Below are positions 13,196-19,194 of a DNA stretch of 28,532 nt, one piece after another. Under the pieces are notes generated by a model. That model worked only from the letters and a program-made list of their open reading frames with translations. It was not told the DNA's origin and did not search any database. Position 1 is the first letter of the stretch, and each line of letters opens with the position of its first letter. A program made the position numbers and the translations under genes. The DNA lies in assembly GCA_041659085.1 (NCBI GenBank), contig JBAZYZ010000009.1:1-28532 (forward strand). The letters are read 5' to 3'. Source of the stretch: JBAZYZ01 sp041659085 (GTDB lineage: Bacteria > Patescibacteriota > Minisyncoccia > Phycocordibacterales > VMEP01).

Positions 13196-14119
13196 ATGAT
13201 TTGGACAGATCTCAAAAGAATAATACGCGCCGGAATTCTTAACTTCTCCAGAGTTAGCGTGGTGTCTCTTTCTTCTGTTTTTATTTTTACAATCACCCTT
13301 TTCGTTATCGGCTCGCTTATCCTTTTAAACGCTCTTTTGAATTATTCGCTTGAGCAAATCAAAAGCAAGGTTGACGTTAATGTTTATTTCACGGTGTCCG
13401 CTCCGGAAGAAACAGTGCTCGCGATAGAGGGAGCACTCGAAAAATTGCCGGAGGTGGCCAAAGTGGACTACACTTCGCGCGAGGTTGCCCTTGAGAATTT
13501 CAAAGAACGGCATTCCGCCGACTATCTCATCATTCAGTCGCTTGATGAGCTGGGAGATAATCCTCTCGGGGCTACCCTGAATATCAGGGCCAAGGACCCG
13601 ACCCAATACGAAAGCATCGTGAATTTTTTGGAGGGGGGGAGCGAAATAGTCAAATCCAATTCAAGCTATATAGACAAAATAAACTACCATCAAAACAAAG
13701 CCGTAATTGACCGGCTGAATAAGATCATTGCCGGCACCAAGAAAGTCGGGTTTGCCGTGACCTTGGCGCTTGTTATTATTTCAATCCTTATAACTTTCAA
13801 CACTATCCGTCTTGCCATATACATATCACGCGAGGAAATAGGGATTATGCGTCTTGTCGGGGCGGGCAACCATTATATCCGCGGACCGTTCCTTATAGAG
13901 GGTGTTTTGTACGGCATCATCTCGGCTGTTGTCACCATGATTATTTTTTGGCCGATAACAGTCTGGCTGGGCAGAACAACAACGATGTTTTTCGGCGGTA
14001 TCAATCTCTTTAACTATTACCTTTCGTATTTCTTTGAAATATTCGGCGTTCTGCTCATTTCCGGCGTGTTTTTGGGGGCAGTTTCAAGCTTTTTGGCAGT
14101 CCGCAAATATCTAAAATAG
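13196..14119 (+). CDS. ftsX: Cell-division protein FtsX
   Basis: FtsX is the membrane partner of FtsE; its large extracellular loop engages cell-wall hydrolases or their activators. The 307-residue protein has the FtsX order: a cytoplasmic start (MIWTDLKRIIRAGILNFSRV), TM1 at about 20-50, an extracellular domain containing KVDVNVYF, VAKVDYTSREVALENFKE and LGATLNIRAKDP, then TM2 (about 182-204) running into IRLAIYISREEIGIMRLVGAG, TM3 and TM4. The IGIMRLVGA(G) motif in the first cytoplasmic turn is diagnostic. The ATG at 13196 sits just after a -10 box, see that entry. A cell-division system with an external hydrolase control implies a peptidoglycan wall. Confidence 0.96.
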   Translation: MIWTDLKRIIRAGILNFSRVSVVSLSSVFIFTITLFVIGSLILLNALLNYSLEQIKSKVDVNVYFTVSAPEETVLAIEGALEKLPEVAKVDYTSREVALENFKERHSADYLIIQSLDELGDNPLGATLNIRAKDPTQYESIVNFLEGGSEIVKSNSSYIDKINYHQNKAVIDRLNKIIAGTKKVGFAVTLALVIISILITFNTIRLAIYISREEIGIMRLVGAGNHYIRGPFLIEGVLYGIISAVVTMIIFWPITVWLGRTTTMFFGGINLFNYYLSYFFEIFGVLLISGVFLGAVSSFLAVRKYLK

Positions 14120-14144
14120 GCAGTTTTTAGCTTTTCTTTAACTG

Positions 14145-14153
14145 TGCTAAAAT
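14145..14153 (+). promoter_or_regulatory. Extended -10 promoter of pyrG
   Basis: TGCTAAAAT matches TG-N-TATAAT at all but one position; no good -35 lies 17 nt upstream (TTTTAG). Initiation near 14160 gives a 58-nt leader that is almost entirely taken up by the hairpin at 14169-14200. Confidence 0.5.
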
Positions 14154-14168
14154 AGGTTAAATCTTTTT

Positions 14169-14200
14169 ACAGTCGCCCCGCTTAAAAGTGGGGCGACTGT
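14169..14200 (+). promoter_or_regulatory. Strong hairpin in the pyrG leader
   Basis: ACAGTCGCCCC (14169-14179) pairs with GGGGCGACTGT (14190-14200), extended by G-U and C-G pairs to 13 bp around a TTAAAA loop. Neither strand has a T-run on its 3' side, so it is not an ordinary intrinsic terminator for ftsX. It ends 17 nt before the pyrG ATG and may influence translation, mRNA stability or pyrG expression. Confidence 0.6.
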
Positions 14201-14217
14201 CGGGTAAACCGGAATAA

Positions 14218-15882
14218 ATGGCAAAAGAGAACAAACAAAAAAATCGCAAATACATTTTTGTGGTAGGAGGCGTGATTTCCGGAGTAGGTAAAGGCATCGC
14301 CGCCTCATCAATAGGAAAGATTCTTCAGTCGCGGGGCTTGTCGGTCACCGCGATTAAAATTGACCCATATGTGAACATTGACGCGGGCACCATGAACCCA
14401 ACCGAGCATGGTGAAGTCTTCGTGCTGGATGACGGAGACGAGTGCGATCAGGACATGGGTAACTATGAACGTTTTCTGGACATCACTCTCTCTCGTTTGA
14501 ATTACATGACAACCGGGCGGGTGTATGAGTCGGTTATAAGGAAAGAACGGAATCTGGAATACGGGGGAAAGTGCGTGCAGGTGGTGCCGCACATCCCGCT
14601 TGAGGTTATAAACCGCATAGAAAAAGCGGGGGAAAGGTCCAAAGCCGACTTCGTGGTTATAGAAATCGGCGGCACGGTCGGCGAATACGAAAACATTTTA
14701 TTCTTGGAGGCGGCGAGAATGCTCAAAATCCAGCATCCCGGAGACGTGCTCTTCGTGATGGTTTCGTACTTGCCGATTCCGTCCAAGGTCGGGGAGATGA
14801 AAACAAAGCCTACCCAACATGCGGTCCGCAATCTGAATTCCGCCGGCATTCAGCCTGATATTTTAATCGCGAGAAGTGTCGTTTCCCTCGATAAAAAACG
14901 TAAAGAAAAGCTGGGGTTGTTTTGCAACATTGAACCGGAGAGAGTGATCTCCGCCCCAGACGTCGATTCCATATACGACATACCGCTCAATTTTGAGAAA
15001 GACAAAATGGGAGAGATGATTCTGAAGATTTTGGGCATGGAACGCAAGAATGGAGACAGTTTGTCCGCATGGAAGAAATTTTTCTCAGCCGTGCCCAAAC
15101 TGAAGGATGAAATAAACATAGCTATAGTCGGCAAGTATTTTGATACCGGAGATTTCGTTTTATCCGACTCGTATCTTTCCGTGATAGAGGCGGTTAAATA
15201 TTCCGCATATACCCTGAAAAAGAAGCCAATTTTGACCTGGATTAATTCCAAGGATTTTGAGGCAAATCCGGCAAAACTGAAAGAGCTTAAGAAATATGAC
15301 GGCATCATTGTACCGGGCGGTTTCGGCGAGAGCGGCATTGATGGCATACTGAAAGCCATCCGCTTCGCCAGAGAAAACAAGGTTCCGTATCTGGGGCTTT
15401 GCTACGGCATGCAGCTTGCTGTTGTGGAATACGCGCGGAATGTCGTTGGACTTAGGGATGCCAATACCGCTGAGATAAATCCGAACGCGGAGCACGTGAT
15501 TATAGATATTATGCCCGAGCAGAAAGAAAAGCTCCGCAAGAAAGACTATGGCGGCAGTATGCGTTTGGGCGGGTATGTGGCTCGGCTTAAAGAGGGGACT
15601 ATCGCCCAAAAAGCTTACGGCAAAAAGGAAGTGATCGAACGCCACCGCCACCGCTACGAAGTCAACCCCGAATATATAAAACAAATTGAAAAATCCGGAC
15701 TTGTTTTTTCGGGAGCTTCTCCCGACGGACGGCTCATGGAAATAGCCGAGCTTCCCAAAAAAGTTCATCCGTTTTTCCTGGCAACTCAGTTTCATCCCGA
15801 ATTTCTTGCTCGCCCGTTCCATCCGCACCCGCTTTTTACCGAGTTTTTCAGAGTAGCCATAGCCGAGAAGAAGAAAAAATAA
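14218..15882 (+). CDS. pyrG: CTP synthase
   Basis: PyrG makes CTP from UTP, ATP and glutamine. The 554-residue protein has both domains. The N-terminal synthetase domain carries the P-loop GGVISGVGKG (residues 17-26), IKIDPYVNIDAGTMNPTEHGEVFVLDDG and IEIGGTVGEYE. The C-terminal class I glutamine amidotransferase domain carries the nucleophile Cys395 in YLGLCYGMQ, the RHRHRYEVN insert, and the catalytic His-Glu in ATQFHPEF. Length and order are normal. The start is preceded by a weak GGAATAA and the leader hairpin. The next gene begins one base after the stop, so the two are coupled. Confidence 0.98.
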   Translation: MAKENKQKNRKYIFVVGGVISGVGKGIAASSIGKILQSRGLSVTAIKIDPYVNIDAGTMNPTEHGEVFVLDDGDECDQDMGNYERFLDITLSRLNYMTTGRVYESVIRKERNLEYGGKCVQVVPHIPLEVINRIEKAGERSKADFVVIEIGGTVGEYENILFLEAARMLKIQHPGDVLFVMVSYLPIPSKVGEMKTKPTQHAVRNLNSAGIQPDILIARSVVSLDKKRKEKLGLFCNIEPERVISAPDVDSIYDIPLNFEKDKMGEMILKILGMERKNGDSLSAWKKFFSAVPKLKDEINIAIVGKYFDTGDFVLSDSYLSVIEAVKYSAYTLKKKPILTWINSKDFEANPAKLKELKKYDGIIVPGGFGESGIDGILKAIRFARENKVPYLGLCYGMQLAVVEYARNVVGLRDANTAEINPNAEHVIIDIMPEQKEKLRKKDYGGSMRLGGYVARLKEGTIAQKAYGKKEVIERHRHRYEVNPEYIKQIEKSGLVFSGASPDGRLMEIAELPKKVHPFFLATQFHPEFLARPFHPHPLFTEFFRVAIAEKKKK

Positions 15883-15883
15883 C

Positions 15884-16150
15884 ATGACAACAATCGAGAA
15901 AAAAACTTGGCCGGAATTGTTTGAGAAGGTTTTGTCCGGCGAGAAAAAGTTTGATTTGAGGCTCAATGATTTTAATATCGGAGTAGGCGATACCTTATTG
16001 CTTAGAGAATGGGACCCCAGAACCAAAGAGTATACTGGCCGCGAGTTGAGCAAAAAAGTAACCTACATTTTGAAGGTTAATCCAAATGACACTATGTGGC
16101 CTAAAGAGGATATAGAAAAGTACGGTATCCAAGTAATGTCGCTTGAATAA
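15884..16150 (+). CDS. DUF3850/ASCH-like domain protein
   Basis: This 88-residue protein matches the small PUA/ASCH-type fold of DUF3850: KKTWPELFEKVLSGEKKFDLRLNDFNIGVGDTLLLREWD, then YTGRELSKKVTYIL. In this family the GEKKF-(D/E)-LR and VGD-x-L-x-L-x-EWD motifs shape a cleft thought to bind RNA or nucleotides; the exact ligand is unknown. It starts one base after the pyrG stop and would be made in step with CTP synthase. tRNA-Gln follows 50 bases after its stop. Confidence 0.85.
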   Translation: MTTIEKKTWPELFEKVLSGEKKFDLRLNDFNIGVGDTLLLREWDPRTKEYTGRELSKKVTYILKVNPNDTMWPKEDIEKYGIQVMSLE

Positions 16151-16200
16151 GGCCCATTTTTGTTGTAGGTTGTAGATTGTAAGTCGTGAGTTTTATATTT

Positions 16201-16271
16201 TGCGGGATCATCTAATGGTAGGATGCAACTCTCTGAAAGTTGTCATCTTGGTTCGAATCCAAGTCCCGCAG
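16201..16271 (+). tRNA. tRNA-Gln (CUG)
   Basis: Acceptor TGCGGGA/TCCCGCA, D-arm ATCT..GGAT, anticodon arm CAACT-CTCTGAA-AGTTG with anticodon CTG, T-arm CTTGG-TTCGAAT-CCAAG, discriminator G73 as expected for Gln. CCA is not encoded. Given gatCA in the same window, charging probably goes through Glu-tRNA(Gln). Confidence 0.93.
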
Positions 16272-16280
16272 CAATCCGCA

Positions 16281-16312
16281 CAAAATATCCCCGCAAGGGG
16301 GTATTTTGTTTT
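16281..16312 (+). terminator. Terminator after tRNA-Gln
   Basis: A 12-bp stem (16281-16292 with 16297-16308, one G-U pair) is capped by a GCAA tetraloop and followed by TTTT. It lies 9 bases beyond the tRNA and would end the pyrG-tRNA transcript. Confidence 0.75.
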
Positions 16313-16326
16313 GCGGTTGCTCGTGA

Positions 16327-16467
16327 GACTTGGATTCGAAAGACGGAGGCGGTTTACAGCACACCCTTTCTTCCCTGGGTGCGCTGTCGTCGAGTCGGGG
16401 TCGAGAGTACTTGGCATTTTGCCACGAAGTGGCACAATGCTTAGTAACTCGTGACCGAATCCAAGTC
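16327..16467 (+). ncRNA. Candidate structured RNA with tRNA-derived closing stem
   Basis: GACTTGGATTCG (16327-16338) pairs perfectly with CGAATCCAAGTC (16456-16467). Inside are two hairpins: ACAGC-A-CACCC with GGGTG-C-GCTGT (16356-16387), and a long one from GAGT (16405) to ACTC (16450) built from GCATT/AATGC and TGCCAC-GAA-GTGGCA. The closing strands are an inverted and a direct copy of the tRNA-Gln T-arm. I could not match it to tmRNA, RNase P RNA, SRP RNA or 6S RNA. A DNA-level role (recombination site) is equally possible. No supported coding sequence overlaps it. Confidence 0.4.
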
Positions 16468-16474
16468 CCGCAGC
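16456..16474 (+). repeat. 19-bp direct copy of the tRNA-Gln 3' end
   Basis: CGAATCCAAGTCCCGCAGC here repeats 16254-16272, the T-arm 3' half, acceptor 3' strand and two following bases of tRNA-Gln, 202 bases downstream. A short direct repeat of a tRNA 3' end is what integration by a tyrosine recombinase leaves (attL/attR), but only 202 bp lie between and there is no integrase. Confidence 0.9.
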
Positions 16475-16570
16475 CACCTTGAGACAGGTTCGGAGTCCTA
16501 GGAGCATAGGAAGAACCACTCAGGCATCTATTCTGTTAAGGCATACCTGCTGAGAGCAGTATTCAAGAAC
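16475..16570. other. Non-coding stretch with two small hairpins
   Basis: No convincing gene. TCCTA-GGAGCA-TAGGA lies within a larger GTTC...GAAC arm at about 16488-16518, and CTGCT-GAGA-AGCAG at about 16548-16561. Together with the terminator that follows it may be the tail of a longer RNA starting upstream, but I cannot name one. Confidence 0.3.
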
Positions 16571-16598
16571 AAAAAGACCGCCCATTTGGGCGGTCTTT
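16571..16598 (-). terminator. Intrinsic terminator of the small membrane-protein gene
   Basis: An 11-bp stem AAAGACCGCCC/GGGCGGTCTTT (16573-16583 with 16588-16598) has an ATTT loop and, on the minus strand, a T-run of five. It lies 18 bases after the DUF5676-like stop. The plus-strand side has TTTGTGTTT, so weak bidirectional action is possible. Confidence 0.8.
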
Positions 16599-16615
16599 GT
16601 GTTTATGAAAAATTA

Positions 16616-16864
16616 TTATTTAAAGTAATTATCAAGAGCTCTATAAAGCCACACAGCAAGCACGGCTACTACATTCCAGATAACAAGGCCTGTAATGAAT
16701 GTTGTCAGCGTAACAACATTTGCACCAAGGCCAACCTCCGTATGTAACGCATATTCCATAAACCAAGGCCGTATTCCGGGCATTAAAGCGACTCCTCCAA
16801 AACAAACTGCATAAACAATACTTATCCACGAACAGGTGACTTTGAGCACTTTAGAATTGACCAT
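16616..16864 (-). CDS. DUF5676-like two-helix membrane protein
   Basis: The 82-residue protein has two membrane segments (about residues 11-30 and 49-73) linked by PGIRPWFMEYALHTEVGLGAN. Length, helix positions and the PWFMEYALH...T..FI.GL..W...V....W.Y.....YF pattern fit the DUF5676 family of small membrane proteins, which I recall near heavy-metal resistance genes; the match is by eye. It is transcribed away from the efflux operon, with the CsoR-type operator between them, so it may share its control. The ATG has no Shine-Dalgarno sequence. Function is unknown. Confidence 0.75.
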   Translation of the reverse strand: MVNSKVLKVTCSWISIVYAVCFGGVALMPGIRPWFMEYALHTEVGLGANVVTLTTFITGLVIWNVVAVLAVWLYRALDNYFK

Positions 16865-16895
16865 AAAAAATTATGATTAAATTGGTAATGCTTTT

Positions 16896-16901
16896 ATTAT
16901 A
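16896..16901 (-). promoter_or_regulatory. -10 box of the DUF5676-like gene
   Basis: TATAAT on the minus strand, with no good -35 at 17 nt. It ends 32 bases before the ATG and 20 bases from the CsoR-type palindrome, so a repressor bound there would cover its -35 region. Confidence 0.4.
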
Positions 16902-16912
16902 CACCTAAGCAC

Positions 16913-16941
16913 TTGCATAATATACCCCAGGGGGGTATAAT
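16913..16941 (+). promoter_or_regulatory. Efflux-operon promoter with CsoR-type operator
   Basis: TTGCAT (16913-16918) and a perfect TATAAT (16936-16941) have a 17-nt spacer. The spacer and the first part of the -10 are covered by the palindrome TATACCCCAGGGGGGTATA (16921-16939; 8-bp arms, 3-bp centre). ATACCCC-N-GGGGTAT sites are bound by CsoR/RcnR-family metal sensors, which repress until Cu(I) or another ligand binds. Initiation near 16948 gives a 16-nt leader to the ATG at 16964. Confidence 0.7.
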
Positions 16942-16963
16942 GGGTCTTGTAAGCATACTTTCA

Positions 16964-17347
16964 ATGAAAGCCTTATTTAAACAAACTTTTGTAGTATTTC
17001 TTATCCTAATTTCGGTCGGGGCAGTTTTGGCTTGTACTATTGATCTAATGCCGGTTATGGATAACATGGCTTCTAACAACGATGGTTTGATATCGCACCT
17101 TGCCTATATCAAAAGTCTGACTTCTGCTGTAACGAGCACAACTATTCTTGTTTCAATGGCCGTCCTTTTTTTTACGGCAATTTTTGCAGCACTTTCTTTT
17201 TACCGCAATCCTGACATAGCCTTGCTCCCCAATGTCCAAAACGATTTTAAATGGAAGCGTAGAGATTACTCTTATATTCCACTGTCTAAAATTACTTACT
17301 GGTTATCACTTTTTGAGTCGAGTCCTAATTCTATAAATCCGGCATAA
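16964..17347 (+). CDS. Small two-helix membrane protein, first gene of the efflux operon
   Basis: From the ATG at 16964 the protein has 127 residues. In-frame TTG (16913) and ATG (16940) codons lie inside the promoter, so they cannot be used by this transcript; that decides the start. There is a first membrane segment at about residues 7-25 (VVFLILISVGAVLACTIDL), an external loop, a second at about 55-75 (TTILVSMAVLFFTAIFAALSF), and a basic cytoplasmic tail with DFKWKRRDYSY. I do not recognise a family. Its position behind a CsoR-type operator and before the adaptor and pump genes suggests a role in metal handling. A short hairpin with a T-rich tail after the stop may reduce expression of the downstream genes. 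Confidence 0.7.
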   Translation: MKALFKQTFVVFLILISVGAVLACTIDLMPVMDNMASNNDGLISHLAYIKSLTSAVTSTTILVSMAVLFFTAIFAALSFYRNPDIALLPNVQNDFKWKRRDYSYIPLSKITYWLSLFESSPNSINPA

Positions 17348-17387
17348 ATAACACCGCTTCTGGCTGTGTATTTTATGTCGGTAAAGT

Positions 17388-17416
17388 CCTTGCATAAAGC
17401 AAGGCCTTTTCTTTTT
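17388..17416 (+). terminator. Weak terminator or attenuator before the adaptor gene
   Basis: CCTTGC (17388-17393) and GCAAGG (17399-17404) form a 6-bp stem with an ATAAA loop, followed by CCTTTTCTTTTT. It separates the first small gene from the adaptor and pump genes, for which I see no separate promoter, so partial read-through is likely. Confidence 0.5.
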
Positions 17417-17440
17417 ACCAACAAATTAAAACAATAAAAA

Positions 17441-19171
17441 ATGAAAGAAAAAATAAAAATTCTCATACAAAACATAAAGCATCGGCACCCTAAAGCAATC
17501 ATAATAGTTGCTGTACTATTTATAACAACAGTAGTCGTTGGGGCGTCGGTTTTCGCTGTTCTTAACAAGTCTGGAATAGCCAATGCGGAAAATAGCTCAT
17601 CTGCTAAAACATATAATCCAATAGACGACCCTTCCGTTGTCGCTATTTTAGGATTTGATGCTACTACCACCGGGAATAAGGTATTCAGCAACTCGTGGCC
17701 CGGAGAAGTTATCTCTTCGGAAATATCTCAAATACAACCGCAGAGAGAAGGAGTAGTAGTCGATTGGAGAGTACACATCGGCGACAATGTCTCGGCCGGA
17801 GAAGTGCTGGGCAAGATTTCTGCGGCGCCTGCAACTCCGGAACTGATAAAAATGCTCGCTGAGCAGACCGAGGCGGCCAATAAATCCAAATCGCAGGCAG
17901 TTATCGCCGACAGCTTTGCCTCCAAAGAACAAAAGCGCCTAGAATCACTAAAAAACGCCTTAAATGGAAGTTCCGCTTCAAGTACCGACCTTTCTTTTTT
18001 GGTGCTGGAAAGTTTGCGCAAGAAGGTTGAATCGAAAAAAGATATAGTCCGTTCATTCATTGAAAGAACTCTTTCGAACCATGTAAGCACTTTGACTAGT
18101 TTTACTGACTGGCGTTACCTGCGTTTTGGCGGATTAAACAAACAATACGGACTTTATAGTCCAAGCGTCCAAAATTCTTTTGAAATGTCGTTCATTAAAT
18201 TAGCTGAGAAGTTAAAAGGTTCCACGGACTTACCGATAGAAGAAGCCCAGAATTATTTTTCTCTAGTAGTCCAGCTTGCCAACAATTCTGGCAATCCTGC
18301 GGACTATCCGGCCGTAAATGAATTTAAAATGACTGCTTCCGCAGACCAAAAGGAGTTCTTGGATGTCATTTCTGACTACAGGATGGCACAAGCGGATCTT
18401 GCCGATAAGGAAACGGAGTACAAAATAATGATAAACGAAGGAGGAGCAACTTTGGAGAAAGACAGGCTTATGGCTCACGCCGAGGAAGATGCGGCAGAAG
18501 CGTCATACAACACCGTTTCGGGAGCGATTAATGGAGGGTCGTACATAGTGTCCCCTCGCAATGGCACAGTGTCGGCGATTTATAAAAAAGTCGGAGAGCT
18601 TGTTGACCCGACAATGCCGATTGCTGTTGTTGCCGGATATGGCAGCGACAACCTTACTATCCGAATGAGCATTCCAAATAATATCCGTAAGCCCCTAAGA
18701 GGAGACTTGCTCTCAGTTGTGCGCCCTGGATTTCCAAGAGAGGTGCATAAAGTGAAAATAACGGGTGTAGGCACATCACTTGATGAAACAGGTTCCTATA
18801 TGGCTGATGCGGTTATACTTGATCATGTAGACTGGCCGGCTGGCGCGTCAGTGCGTGTTATCCCTTCTGAAAATTCAATTACTCCTGTTATTAAACTTTC
18901 TTCGATTCTGTGGAACGAGGCAGACGGACATTATATGTTCGGGGTATCGGAAGCAGGAAGGATTTTCAAAAGAAAAATAACCATTGGGCGCACTCTCGGA
19001 TCTTCGGTCGAAGTATACAGCGGAATTAAAAATGGAGACCGTTATCTCGTTAGTCCGGAAGAAGACTTCAAAGAAAATATGTTACTTGAAAACGTTTTAC
19101 CGAAAGACAGCGAAGGAAGTTCATCTGCCGGGTCGAGTGAAAAAAAGCCTATGGGCGGGATGGAAATGTAA
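17441..19171 (+). CDS. Efflux periplasmic adaptor (membrane-fusion protein), CusB/HlyD type
   Basis: This 576-residue adaptor would link the RND pump to the outside. It has an N-terminal membrane anchor (about residues 20-41, AIIIVAVLFITTVVVGASVFAV), then a lipoyl half-motif REGVVVDWRVHIGDNVSAGEVLGKI (about 102-126). A long helical, coiled-coil-prone region (about 135-365) follows, then the second lipoyl half (SPRNGTVSAIYKKVGELVDPTMPIAVV), a beta-barrel and a membrane-proximal domain (IVKLSSILWNEADGHYMFGV-like region and GSSVEVYSGIKNGDRYLVSP). The helical part is longer than in most adaptors. The C-terminus ends KKPMGGMEM after a Ser/Gly linker; Met clusters of this sort bind Cu(I) or Ag(I). 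The ATG at 17441 has no Shine-Dalgarno sequence. The pump gene starts 23 bases after the stop. Confidence 0.9.
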   Translation: MKEKIKILIQNIKHRHPKAIIIVAVLFITTVVVGASVFAVLNKSGIANAENSSSAKTYNPIDDPSVVAILGFDATTTGNKVFSNSWPGEVISSEISQIQPQREGVVVDWRVHIGDNVSAGEVLGKISAAPATPELIKMLAEQTEAANKSKSQAVIADSFASKEQKRLESLKNALNGSSASSTDLSFLVLESLRKKVESKKDIVRSFIERTLSNHVSTLTSFTDWRYLRFGGLNKQYGLYSPSVQNSFEMSFIKLAEKLKGSTDLPIEEAQNYFSLVVQLANNSGNPADYPAVNEFKMTASADQKEFLDVISDYRMAQADLADKETEYKIMINEGGATLEKDRLMAHAEEDAAEASYNTVSGAINGGSYIVSPRNGTVSAIYKKVGELVDPTMPIAVVAGYGSDNLTIRMSIPNNIRKPLRGDLLSVVRPGFPREVHKVKITGVGTSLDETGSYMADAVILDHVDWPAGASVRVIPSENSITPVIKLSSILWNEADGHYMFGVSEAGRIFKRKITIGRTLGSSVEVYSGIKNGDRYLVSPEEDFKENMLLENVLPKDSEGSSSAGSSEKKPMGGMEM

Positions 19172-19194
19172 AGGAGGTGTAATAAACAACTAAT

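Noticed and set aside
14169..14200. Hairpin as the ftsX terminator
   Set aside because: The stem is strong but followed by CGGGTAAACC on the plus strand and by A's on the minus strand, so there is no T-run for intrinsic termination.
16200..16519. Reading frames of 73-103 codons on both strands over tRNA-Gln and the segment after it
   Set aside because: They overlap a clear tRNA, several hairpins and each other; composition is not protein-like and no RBS precedes them.
16272..16600. tmRNA, RNase P RNA, SRP RNA or 6S RNA in the structured segment
   Set aside because: None of the conserved core sequences I know for these RNAs is present, and no tag-peptide frame or tRNA-like acceptor pair was found.
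16913..16963. Upstream TTG and ATG starts for the first efflux-operon gene
   Set aside because: Both lie in the promoter (-35 and -10), upstream of the predicted transcription start.
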